NCBI GenBank assembly: GCA_009801015.1
Contig: VHZZ01000059.1
Location: 311,327-362,619 of the forward strand
Length of the DNA stretch: 51,293 bases
Reading direction: 5' to 3'
From: Silene noctiflora
Taxonomy: Eukaryota; Streptophyta; Magnoliopsida; Caryophyllales; Caryophyllaceae
Notes under the pieces: generated by a model
What the model saw: the letters and a program-made list of their open reading frames with translations, nothing else
Databases searched by the model: none
What the model was told of the DNA's origin: nothing
Shown here: piece by piece, positions 1 through 10,580 of the stretch
How the letters are laid out: every line of letters begins with the position of its first letter
Numbering within the stretch: position 1 is the stretch's first letter
Position numbers and translations under genes: made by a program

Positions 1-476
1 ACCCAATTTATGCGAAAGTTTGTTGGTAGTCAATCTATGGTTAAACAATAAGCCGAGAGGAAATTGTTATAAACCTAATCAACCCTTTGATGATGTTTTT
101 GTAATACTATTTTTTTTTATACTTTTTAATATATTTCCTTCTTAAAATATCATGCAATTGCATGGGATCTATACTAGTTAAACTAAATACACAAGATAGC
201 TAATACAGAGTGGTTTATGATAATGACAAGAATATGTATCGTAGGGAGGTTGTTCAGGCAAAGCGAGTCTAGGGGAATTATCCCATTAGGATAAGCGAGT
301 TAGGTCTGATCGGGTAAGGCTTGTAGAGGGCGGCCCTGAAAACTTGAACATGCTCGTGGGGGAGGTCGGGTTAGGCCAATATTTTTCCTTTTCTACGGGT
401 TAGGGTTGACTGGGTTGCCAACAATTTAGGAACGAGCCCAACCTATGTTTGGGACGGTCAAGACCAGGTTGTTGTG
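1..476. other. Non-coding, degenerate repeat-like DNA
   Basis: No credible coding region is visible. From about 240 to 470 the sequence is G-rich and full of GGGTTAGG/GGTCGGG-like words. These look like the complementary sense of the CCCGA-rich elements found just downstream, so this is probably an old, decayed repeat. Confidence 0.5.
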
Positions 477-760
477 TAGACTTGACAAAATTGTTCCGGC
501 CCGAATGAACCCGACTCAAACAACTTGATCCGACACCCGAAATGAAGACCCAAACATGACCCAAACTCGAATTGATCTGACCCTATACGCCCCGACTCGA
601 ATATTTATTATCGAAAACTTGTCTTATCCTTAAATAACATGATAATAACCGACTCGAGAACAAATTGCACCCCAATTGACCCGCCCGAATTCTATTAAAC
701 CCAAAAATATAACCCGACTCGAACATGTCCAACACGGTTGACCTGTTTGTCACGGTGTAG
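477..760. mobile_element. CCCGACTCGA-rich MITE-like element, copy 1
   Basis: It begins with TAGACTTGACAAAA and ends with TTGACCTGTTTGTCACGG, which is an imperfect inverted copy of the start. The inside is built of degenerate ACCCGACTCGAA words. A central segment around 600-660 (GAATATTTATTATC..ATGATAATAACC) is clearly related to the element at 42007-42285, so this is a dispersed family and not random low complexity. No target-site duplication is certain. Confidence 0.5.
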
Positions 761-979
761 CATGGACCGGTGCGCTGGCCAAAAGATGGTCATAAACCGG
801 CTAGGGTGGACCCTCACCATTTTGGCCACATATAGTATGTTAGTGACACCGTCCAACAAGACAAATTTTTGTTTGAGACATCTGAAATCTAGACAAACTA
901 AGTGTCACCGTTTTACGATAAAGTGTAACTATATTTGATAAAATGTTACCATGAATTACAACTTTAGTCGTAAACATTT

Positions 980-1680
980 TATCATTAAATAATTACTTTT
1001 AATTAAAAAAATATTAATAATTTTTGATGTTATCAATGGTATCATTCAATAATTACTTTTTTTTTAATTAAAAAATATTAACATTTTTCGAACCTTAAAT
1101 AAGACCGTCTTATATAAAACTTAGTCAAGAGTAGACCTGACAAAAGTAACCCGACCCGAAAAAGCTGACCCGAGACCCGAAATACATCACCCGAATGTGA
1201 CCTGTAAATCTGAACTGACCCGACCCGAACCAACCCGAACATGACCATGCTTTCTTGACTCGTAACTGGCCCGACCCGAAAATGACCCGTTCTGAAACCA
1301 TCCAACCTGAAAATGACCTGACAAAATATAACTCTAATTGAACTAAAAAGACTTGAAATGACTTTTGCTCTCTTATCTATTGACCCAAAAATGACCCAAC
1401 CCAATTAATAACCCGACCAGCTTGACGCGAAACTGACCCGACAAACAACCTAAAATAGACCCGAAACCCGAAATAGACCCAAGTCAACCCAAAATCAATG
1501 AAAAACCCGAACCGATCCGACTTGAAAATCGCCCAACCCGACCCCGACCCGTTGACCCAAGCCAATTTCTGATGTTATCATTGGTATCATTAAATAATTA
1601 CCTTTTTTTTATTAAAAAATATTAACATTTTTCGATGTTAAAATAAGACCGTCTTAATTGAAACGTAATCAAGACCAATT
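980..1680. repeat. Direct repeats (about 110 bp) flanking a CCCGA-rich element
   Basis: The segment about 1025-1130 recurs at about 1567-1675. Shared blocks are GATGTTATCA.TGGTATCATT, AATAATTAC with a T run, ATTAAAAAATATTAACATTT and TAAGACCGTCTTA. A shorter, partial third copy precedes the first at about 980-1025. The two long copies bracket the CCCGA-rich element. They may be a duplication caused by, or older than, that insertion. LTRs are unlikely, since no primer-binding site or polypurine tract is evident. Confidence 0.5.
1132..1565. mobile_element. CCCGACCCGA-rich element, copy 2
   Basis: It starts with TAGACCTGACAAAAG and runs through repeated ACCCGACCCGAA and ACCCGAAATAGACCC words to CCCGTTGACCC. 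The start matches the inverted end of the copy at 42007-42285 (GACCCGTTTACCAGGTCT). It is longer than the other copies because of extra degenerate CCCGA units. It has no coding capacity: open frames here are by-products of the short-period repeat. Confidence 0.5.
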
Positions 1681-1843
1681 GTTAGGTCACTGTTAGGTTT
1701 ATTTGTATAATCAGTCACTCCACTTTCACTCCTTTCTTCCAATTTCCTCCTGCAGTTCGTTCTGCTGTTCATTCTCCAACACCCTCCACCACTACTTAGG
1801 TAAACTATTTGTTCTCTCTTTGATTTCATGTAGTTTGCTTAAA

Positions 1844-2902
1844 ATGTCTAATTATCCATTAAAATCACTGTTTTATTTCCTTCAAATTAGGTCAATCGCA
1901 ACAAAAACATTAAAACCAGTAGTTACAGCAACTGAATTAGTATCAAAATCAAAAACCCAGAAAAAAATAGATGAAATTTCTTCAGAAAAAGAGGAATCTG
2001 TGATTGCCCTTTTCAAAAAACATAATTTTACTAATACCCAGATAGCTATTATTGGAAATAAGCGTCCTCAGATTCTTAGATGTAATGTAGAATCAATTCT
2101 TGAACCTAAATTGAAGTTCCTTAATGAAATTGGGTTTGTGGGAAGTCTTTTACCTGATTTGCTTGTTAAGAATCCATCAATTTTACAGCATAGTTTGAAT
2201 AATCAGCTGATTCCGAATTACGAGTATTTGAGAGAGTCGTTGAAAATTGATCAGGCCACGATTCCGGGGGTTTTTAGTAGGGCTACAAGGATATTGAATT
2301 ATGATCTTAGGAAGACATTACCGCCTAATATAGAGTTTTTGTTAGGGGAAGGAATGGCAATGACTAGTATTTTGAAACTGTTAACGTCGAACCCTAGGCG
2401 TTTGCTTCAATCTCTTGGTAAGATTCGGTATGGGGTTGCGACTGTTAGGGAGTATGGGGTTGAGCCGAGTGAGAATATGTTTGTTCATGCTCTTACGGCG
2501 GTTTTGTCAATGACTGAGTCGAATTGGAAGAAGAAATTGGGAATTTTGAAGAGTTTAGGGTGGTCTGATAAGGATATTGCGACTACCATGGTACGTCAAC
2601 CCACTTGTTTGGCGGTGTCAGAGGATAAACTGAGGCGCACCTTTGAGTTTTTTGTTAAAACTATGCATCTTAAACCCGAGGACGTGATTAATAATCCCAT
2701 CCTATGTTCGTATTCGTTGGATAAAAGGACTATTCCAAGGTGTAAAGTGGTTATGGCATTGAAAGAGAAGAATTTGCTGAAAGGCTTGCATATACCTTCA
2801 ATACTCAAAATGAATGAAGACAAATTCACTAAAAACTTCATACTGGAACATCCAATCCATTCTTCGAGTCTTTGGAATATCTACCGGGGTGCTCCTGTCT
2901 AA
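1844..2902 (+). CDS. mTERF-family organellar transcription/termination factor
   Basis: Single-exon gene for a 352-residue protein of the plant mTERF family. Members are helical-repeat nucleic-acid binders that act in mitochondria or chloroplasts on transcription, termination or intron splicing. The N-terminus (MSNYPLKSLFYFLQIRSIAT) is basic and hydroxylated without acids, as in a mitochondrial presequence. From about residue 60 on there are successive mTERF motifs, with the typical Pro-X3-Leu pattern (KRPQILRCN, KNPSILQHSL, SNPRRLLQSL, RQPTCLAVSE, NNPILCSYSLDKRTIPRCKV). The last follows the classic form that ends plant mTERF domains. The frame stays open for 47 codons upstream to 1703. I prefer ATG 1844 because the upstream part is Ser/Cys-rich and looks like leader, and because the context AAAATGT is good. 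The exact target or isoform number cannot be told from sequence alone. Confidence 0.9.
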   Translation: MSNYPLKSLFYFLQIRSIATKTLKPVVTATELVSKSKTQKKIDEISSEKEESVIALFKKHNFTNTQIAIIGNKRPQILRCNVESILEPKLKFLNEIGFVGSLLPDLLVKNPSILQHSLNNQLIPNYEYLRESLKIDQATIPGVFSRATRILNYDLRKTLPPNIEFLLGEGMAMTSILKLLTSNPRRLLQSLGKIRYGVATVREYGVEPSENMFVHALTAVLSMTESNWKKKLGILKSLGWSDKDIATTMVRQPTCLAVSEDKLRRTFEFFVKTMHLKPEDVINNPILCSYSLDKRTIPRCKVVMALKEKNLLKGLHIPSILKMNEDKFTKNFILEHPIHSSSLWNIYRGAPV

Positions 2903-4500
2903 TTATGATGTAAGTCCATCTAAAGTTGAATTATATTCCAAGTTTTAGTATTTATGTTCAAAACATTAGTATTGTAATGATTGTTGTTGAATCTTTTTGA
3001 ATTTACATTCTTGCCTTTAACTAAATGACCTAAATTCGCGTATTGATTGATTGATTTTTTCAGCAGTCATCATGCTTATAATATTTACAGAAGGAAATTT
3101 GTAAGCTACGTGCCATGGTTACCAGAAGGAAATCAAATTACCATGTTTTGATTTAAGATTATTGACATTTGAATTTTAATTTCTTCCGGTGTTCTTCACC
3201 AATTACTGATTTGTATGAGTTAAATTATTGGGTAAATGAGTCTACCTCATACTTATAAAGCTATAATGTGTGAGACACTGTCCAAAGAGACTAGATTCTC
3301 AGTTTTTATGGACGGATATTGTTGGGACTGAAGTATTTCTTGTGCTATTTGAGGTTTAAGCCTTGAAGGAGTTGAAAAGGCTTACACTATAGTACCATCA
3401 CCATCCACTTATAATAGTCCCAAAACAGCAACATGAAAGGGTTCTCCGATTGAGCGGCGTAGATAATAGCTTGTAGGAATTTTAGGTCAGCTTGGTTGTA
3501 GACTTGTAGGAACATGGTTTGAGGCTTTCTTCTGTTATCATTTCCTTCAAAAGTGGTAAATCAGTTTTGTTTAGCGAAAAAAAAAAGATGCATTTTATGT
3601 GACATCCCCTCCCGACAATATTGATCTTGGCTTCAATCCTGGTTGTATGACCAAGCCACAATAAAAGAAATTTACCGCGTTAATATATCAGCAGAACCAT
3701 CTATGTGTTCGGTGTTCCTACACCTAACTACCATTTTTCTGTTACAGATTGACGGACCATTAAATGGGGTCACTTAGTGAAGCTTGGCGTCTTGGCCGGG
3801 TGCTATAGTTGCAAACTTCCAATGCAACGAGGATGGTAGATAGCACAAAGGATAGATAAACGGATCATGTTTCATTCATATCCTCGTAGTTGATTTAGTT
3901 AATCGATATATTTTGTAGGAGATTTGTTTTTTGTGAAACATTCTTGATCCTGCAATTTTCCCACAGCATTTACCCTTATGGGTGTTATGACTTGTGGCTT
4001 GTAGCAGCGGCATCTGCCCGTTTTGGACGGGGTTCAATGGTGGTGTAGTGTTATGAGACGTGTATTGGTAAACTATTTAGACCCGAATCCTTATGATTAA
4101 TAGATTACGTATTTTGTGTTTTTGGTAGTTTTAAACTCTCGACCTCTCTAGTCTCTCGTACTCCCTGTTTAAGTCGCCATAATTATTCTTTCGGGGATGC
4201 TCAATTATTATACATTTTTACTTTGGGCGAGAAATAACCCATGAAATTATTTTTTTTCCCTGCAAAATATTTAGACTAAATAAAATAACTCTGGAACAAG
4301 ACCCGAAATATGGGAATTGACAAATTAGAATTGTTACGCCATTACCAATTTTTACAATAGTTCATCCACGTTCTTTTGAATTGAAACTTCGTGAACTCGA
4401 GTAAAGAGTATAACTGAACTGAACTTATAATACCACACCTGTACTGAACTGAAATTAAGTTCAAAAGACGAGTTTGGAGTACAAGTCAATGTTCTTCCTA
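2903..4500 (+). other. 3' UTR with possible intron, then intergenic DNA
   Basis: Just after the mTERF stop there is a good donor (TGAT|GTAAGT at 2910) and an acceptor TTTTTTCAG at 3063, so a short intron in the 3' UTR is possible. Beyond that I see no gene. At about 4155-4250 the words TACTCCCTGTTTAAGTCGCC resemble one end of a Stowaway-type MITE, but no matching second end was found. Confidence 0.35.
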
Positions 4501-4695
4501 TCCCATTTTACATCTTCACCAAATGGATTTACAGCAAGAAATTGTACATGTATACTTATTACAAAGATTTCTTCTGTTTAAAAATTATAATCAGCTGGGG
4601 ACTAAACAATATTGCACCTGATAGCCATTACTGCACAGCTTTTTCTTCCCAAAAATCCAGCTTTGCACTGCACAATAAATAAACTTGTGTTTTTC

Positions 4696-7600
4696 TTAAC
4701 GCAGCTTGACGATTTCATTAGAAAGAATAACATTAGGGTTTCTGATATGAGGGTTAAGAGCAGCCAAATCTTTCCATTTAGCTCCGCTCCCATTATATCT
4801 GGCCGAAATACTCCACAGGGTATCGCCTGGCTGAGACGTAATCGTACTTGGTAATGGGGTTTTGCTAGTGATTTTCGGTTTCATGAGGGGATTCTTCTTG
4901 CCCTTTCCCATTCCATTGGCCAGTAACCAGCGGGAGCCAGACTGTTGTTGAGCGGCATTACCCCATAGCCTTTTCTTACCGGGTTCAGCTTTCATACCAA
5001 CAACGTTGACTTCATTGATTTTGAACTGGGGAACCAGGTCTTTCTCTAAGGTTTTCTCTTCCTTGAGCTCAAGTTTCGTTTCTTCTTTCGGAGCTGACTC
5101 GAGTTCATCGTCTTCATCATTATCGTCTATTGCCTTTGCCACTGAGCGGTATACCCTAGGTTTTGGGGGAACAAATACCCTTTCTACTTGAATTAGAGCA
5201 AGCATTGGAACACCAACAGGCTCATAATCCCTCAATGGGTCGCGTAGTTGGACCATCAAAGCAACATTGAAGTTATTGCCCAACAAACCACACCGTTTTC
5301 CATAGGCTTTACCCTGCTTACTACCCAGAAAATTCAAATCGGTTGAACTAGCATGGTGGGCAGCTAAAAGCTTTGTTGTTCGCTCACTAGGTTGGTCTTC
5401 ATCAATTTCACCAGAATCCAGTTTAATCCACTCATCAAGTGTTAGGGATAAACCCATTAGTCCGTCACCATCCTTGTGGTCGGTTCCATTGTCCTTGAGG
5501 TTCAAAAGCTGCAATCCCGCAGATCCCTCCAAACCAATTGAACTAACGGAGCTCGCCCTTTTCCCTTCGAGAGCTGAAACTTCCCCGATAGATTGTGCAG
5601 TAATGTTTGAAGGAGGCTCCTCATCTGACATGCCGGACTGTATTCTCAAACCCTCGATTGATAGTGCTTCAATTTTATCCATGGCTAATGGTGCTAAGTC
5701 TTCTAAAGATACATATTCTGAGTCTACTTCATCATGCGCAGAGCTTGAGCTGGTTTTCTTTGATTTCCGGCTAGAAGAAGCTCCTTTAACCCTTTTTTCC
5801 CCATCAGGTCTACCATGCCTACAAAATGAAATAACAGTCACTCAATGCGATTCTCTCTATAGGTCATACAAACCCCCCTTTTTGTGTTAACATGGGTAAA
5901 TGTGCACATCAAAGTATCCACCCACCCCCAACCCCCCTCCCTGCCATTTGCGGAATCCCTTGAGGACCTGGGGTAATGTTAAAAGTCGTAGTGAATAAAA
6001 TAGCAGAGAAGAAATCGCGTACTCATCAGCAGAAAGTTCAATTATTAATTAGTTGGCTAACAAAAGTTTCAAACCTTTTAGAGGCTTCCACTTCCCAGGC
6101 CATTTGTTGCATCGTCTTTCCTGTAATATCCTCCAAAGGCATAAACTTATTGGCTTGCACAGACAGTTTTTCAAGTCCCGCAGAAGCCAATTGCTGTAGA
6201 ACGTCCATTATGCCAGACCCCAATTCAGCAGGGACAACAACTGGACTAGAAACCTGCATGATTAAGCTCCCACCACTTTTAGCATTCCTGAAAAGTACAG
6301 GATTCATAGAACGCAAAAAGCCTCCTGTCTTAGTTTGAACAAATGAACCTAAACCCTCTCCAAGAGGCGGTAATGAAGGCTCATTAGGAGGGAGGTCAAT
6401 GGGACTACCAAAGCCATCAATGTTGCGTGGTGGAGAACACTCAAATGCTTTTTCGTTCATGCCCCATTCCTCCATAAGTGCTTGTGTTTCCAAATTTTCC
6501 ATCACCCTGGCCCTCACTTTTGGATATTCCAACTCATCAACCGGGAAAGAATCAAAATCCTCGGAGAATTCTTCCCACCCTGATATAGTAGGGGCATAAT
6601 CATCATAATCTTCTACATAATCTTCTGCATAATCTTCTACATTATCTTCATCAATATCAAAACCAAATAAAGAACAACCACTAGCCTCGGCTTCCATCTG
6701 AAATTCTCTCAGGAGACGCTCTCTAGGCGACTCAGGTTCTACATCAGAATGAAAGGAAACAGAAGATTCTCCCACTTCGAGCATGCTAAGAAACTCGTCA
6801 GCAACAGTGTCTGCGAGGTCTTCAAAACTATGTGATGGCATTATTTCACGTGGTTTATCCCTGTTACTGATTTCGTGATCACTTGATTCACTTCTAACCT
6901 CTGGAGTATCCATACCTTCTTTCTCAAGTTCAGCAACATGGCTCAAAATTGATTCCAGGTCTTCTAAAAGTGACTTTTTAGTACAAGCATCGTTTTCTTC
7001 AGTGTTTATGGTATTGCCATCTTCATGAAAAGTTTTTCCAACATCATCGTAAATTCCAGTGTGTTCCAGGCTATTTTCATCCTGGTCATCGAGGATATTT
7101 CCCTCCTCCCGTTCTACCTTTTCTTCCGATTCTTGCCCCTGCCCAGCACATAATAATTCAGCATCTTCACACTCATTCACAACGTCCGAATGTTTTATAG
7201 GCTCGGAATCATCTGCAGGAATCTCAATCTCATGCTTGACATCAACTGGTAACTCCACCTTTTCCTCGTCAAATTTTTGAAACAAGATATTAACAGAATT
7301 AGAAAATTCAGACATTCTTGTAGGGGGGACTTCATGGAGAATCTTTATATCATCCACAGATTTAGATGTCATTGGGGACTTTTGATTTGCAGGAAGACTT
7401 CCAGAACGACGAATGAAGCCCTTTCCATCACCTTGATTAGATTTCACTACGTTCTTGGTTGTTGCCTTCGAGTCCATAAATGGAAGTACATTCTTGTCAA
7501 TGGGTGCAGTACTGTCTCCTAACACCAAATACCCAAAACTCACATTCATAAGAGCACCTTTGGCCTCACCCGTCAGCTTATAACTTGTCGTCCAGGTCCC

Positions 7601-8224
7601 AGAACTCTTCTCATCCTCCAACTCCTCCAATGTTAGAGGAAGTAGCCTTGTAAGATCGACACGATGCTTCCCCAAATCAAGCTTTGGATTGCCATATACT
7701 TCTGCATAAAGTAAGAAATGTTTTGCATCGTACTTGGCTGAATGGTGGGGACCATTTCTACTGCCGTAAATAGAACATGTATGAGTTAATTTCTCTGAGA
7801 ATTTAGCAACACCTCTATTCACTTTCACTGGATTACTGACGGCTTCACCATCCCTTCTTTTCCAGTGAACACAAACGCCAACATTGTCGAATTTTGAAGG
7901 TAATCCTTCTATTGATTGGACCTCCAGAGTGAAGCAGCAATTAAACCTTCGATGTCTAACTTGTGAAAGAGCCTTTAGAGGTTTCCAGTTCCAAAATGAC
8001 TTTTTATCCTTGGTTGCCAAATCATCACTGACATGCTTTAGCTTCAAATTGGATACATTTGCTTTATCAACTGATGTGGATTTGTTCCTAGCCAAAGAAG
8101 ATGAGCTCTTTGAGGGATTTTTGTCCAAATAAAAGGCTTTATTGATAGTTTCGACTTCATTTAACAACTTCCCCGTATTTGGATCTTTACTGCTTTTACT
8201 TCTAGCAACATCTCTAGACATCAT
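4696..8224 (-). CDS. PMIR1: Plastid movement impaired 1-related protein (C2 NT-type)
   Basis: Two coding exons, 8224-6075 and 5818-4696, join in phase (..AAAAG|gtttga .. ttgtag|GCATGG) to give 1090 residues, close to PMI1-RELATED 1 proteins. PMI1-family proteins are cytosolic or membrane-linked factors for chloroplast and nuclear movement through actin. Residues about 91-240 form the N-terminal C2-type domain (RRFNCCFTLEVQSIEGLPSK, then VCVHWKRRDG and ALMNVSFGYLVLGD). Residues about 300-560 are acidic and low in complexity, ending in the family block LEDLADTVADEFLSML. The second exon carries the conserved VSLEDLAPLAMDKIEALSIEGL and DEWIKLDSGEI blocks. The last 44 residues read like a LysM motif (QPGDTLWSISARYNG .. 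LAALNPHI.NPN). An in-frame TGA two codons before the tandem ATGATG fixes the start. The length and MMSR start favour PMIR1 over PMI1. Confidence 0.92.
5925..5977 (-). repeat. SINE-like fragment in the PMIR1 intron
   Basis: Read on the minus strand, this stretch (AACATTACCCCAGGTCCTC .. GCAAATGGCAGGGAGG) matches the module present twice at 10252-10440 (ACATTACCCCAGTGTCTC .. GCAAATTGCGGGG). It lies inside the single coding intron (5819-6074) of PMIR1. It is a remnant of a dispersed, probably SINE-derived repeat. Confidence 0.45.
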
Positions 8225-8243
8225 CCTTCAGAGCAGCTGAAAC

Positions 8244-10580
8244 CTGTAAACAGAGGTATGAGTAAATTTATGAGTTATGACAAACCAAAGCTACGATGAC
8301 TACGCATGCATGTCATCCAACAGAGAAATGATATGAAGGGAAAACAACCAAATTATATACATATACCTTTGCACCTTGCTCGTGAAGCTCTTTGTTTCAT
8401 ACAATTCACTTGTTCACTGAGATTGTACACTTTATCCCTATTTTCCCACCTTTTTCATTCATTTACGCAATACCCTCTTGTTCTTCTTCTGTGTGCTTCA
8501 AACAGAATGATGTACAGCATAATCAGTGGTGACAAACTCACAATGAGATATCACAGCATCTCTCCATTATCAGAAACCTATTTTACGGTCAAAAGAATCA
8601 CAGTTACAGGAGAAGTGGGTAAATTCCAGAGTCAAAAGAATCGCAGTCAAAACTCAAAACACATTCCAGTCACAAGAATCATAGTTATAGGAGAAGTAGT
8701 GCTAATGTCACCAAAATACACCAGACACACAGCATAGCCATTTTATTGCAGGGTATAATAACAATCGCGATGTGACAACTGACGATTACTTGAAAATATC
8801 GTTGATACTTCACTGATATTTCCGCAGCTCAAGTTAGTACTTTTCAAGAAAAAAAGGGAAAAAAACGCATGATAAATTGACTCATTTGCAAGTGGTGTCT
8901 GTATTTACGCAAAAGGAGAGAGAACTAGTGATACGATTCGCCGAAGCCGATAACGAACTTTAACAAACTTGTTAAAGTCGTGTGAGGCGTGACAAAACGT
9001 ATGCAAAACAGTAGTAATTAACGAATAAACTGATATTTAGTTCAATTTTCTACCTTTGAAAACGAGCTAATGAATTCAAACGACGAAAGAACTACCTCAC
9101 TCAACCGTTAGAAAGAGATTTGAAGTACCGTCTCAAATCTGGAATTTTGATCAAACCTTAATCGTGTTTTGAACTTTCTTATAAACTTTTCTGAATGAAA
9201 TAGCTTAATACAATCGTCCTATTTAAGCTCCTAAAATGCATCTAACTAGTAGAAGGAAAATTAGTTAATCCCGACTCCTTATTCTATTAACCACTAAAAT
9301 TCTAATGACATACAATTGACTTATTTTAATACTACTAAATAAAGCTTAATAAATAGCTTAATCCTAGTTGATCTATACAACTCGGCATGGTTGTTTGATC
9401 AAGACTCCAGATTCGTATCAACTAGATTACTAATATAGAAAACCAATCCAATATTCAGTTTTCAACAAGTCAGAACTAACACATTTGATACACATTTTTA
9501 CATTATAACAGCATCAGCTACAACCTTTTACGTCACAACTCCAACATCCAATACCACAACGCTATGTGACGCTACATTTTCTTACCATGGCAATGATGAG
9601 CATCTCCAGAACATAGAAAAACTACAGATGCTTTTGATGAACTTGCTAAGATGCAGTGAATGCCAATGATTGAATTAACTTGCTTTAATGCTTCTGAAAC
9701 TTATTCTATCGCATTATTAGTTCCCGAACTTCAAATATTGGTTTTGACCACTAAGTATGAGCATAAAATAAATACATTTAGACCTTCCCAAACTCAACCA
9801 ACAATAGGGAGGCATGACAGATTACCATCACTATTCATTCAAGTGATCAAAAACATTAGCCAACCATATTAATACCGATCACGACAAACAAATGCATTTG
9901 TTTTTTGTCAATTAATTCGTCGTCAAACAGTACTAATATACATCTTTGTTTCTAGCTCTTTACATCAAAACACAACAAAAAGAAAGCAACTTTTGTTAGG
10001 TCTCATACAATCATACTACAATTCAATCAAAGGTGGACCCATCAAACCCTTTTCAAATATTGGGTCCATTAATCAAACATATGCATACATAATTACAATC
10101 ACAATCATTCCAAAAACAATTCAAATTCCAATAATCCAAAATTCAAATTCAAATTCAAACTATTCCAATTCAAAACCCAATTACCATACATCAAAATCTC
10201 CCCACCTACCCACCAAGGAACCCAACCATACAGCGATTCCAAGACGATAACAACAACATTACCCCAGTGTCTCAACGGCTCCCCAAAAACCCGCAAATTA
10301 CAGGGTAAAGAGGACTATTTCCGAATGACCCAAGATGTAACATTACCCCAGTGTCTCAACGGCTCCCTGCAAACTCGCAAATTGCGGGGTATGGGGGTAT
10401 GGGGGGTAAGTGGGTCTATTTCCGAATGACCCAAAATGAAAATTACGTCGAGAACTACATCAAATGACTATATTAACAAAAATTAAAACAAACCCAATAT
10501 CTAAAAGGCGTTAAAAACAATGAAAAACAGTATTTCAGCAATTAATAAACCCAAAAAAAACCCAGAAAAGTGGGATTAAC
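8244..10580 (-). other. Probable 5' UTR intron of the PMIR1 gene
   Basis: On the minus strand a strong acceptor (CTGTTTACAG|GTTTCAGC) lies 20 bases before the PMIR1 start, and a donor (AACTTCAG|GTTAATCCC) lies at 10580. A purine/pyrimidine-rich, T-rich leader precedes the donor. Together these suggest an intron of about 2.3 kb in the 5' UTR. No coding region appears inside on either strand. It holds a tandem SINE-like repeat near its 5' end. An additional small untranslated exon inside cannot be excluded. Confidence 0.45.
10252..10440. repeat. Tandem pair of SINE-like modules
   Basis: The segment AACATTACCCCAGTGTCTC..AACGGCTCCC..CGCAAATTGCGGGGTA..CTATTTCCGAATGACCC occurs twice in direct order, at about 10252-10337 and 10338-10440. 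The second copy carries an extra G-rich run. The words 'ATTGCGGGGTA' and 'ATTTCCGAATGACCC' are, from memory, typical of a SINE-derived repeat common in eudicots, here internally shortened and duplicated. Confidence 0.5.

Noticed and set aside
1020-1680. Solo or small LTR retrotransposon
   Set aside because: The direct repeats do not show TG..CA ends, and there is no primer-binding site, polypurine tract or gag/pol sequence between them.
1703-1843. 47-codon N-terminal extension of the mTERF protein
   Set aside because: The frame is open, but the extension is Ser/Cys/His-rich and unlike a targeting peptide. The ATG at 1844 begins a good presequence.
9660-10250. Short plus-strand open frames in the PMIR1 leader intron
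   Set aside because: Low-complexity Asn/Ile/Thr-rich translations with no homologous pattern or splice context.
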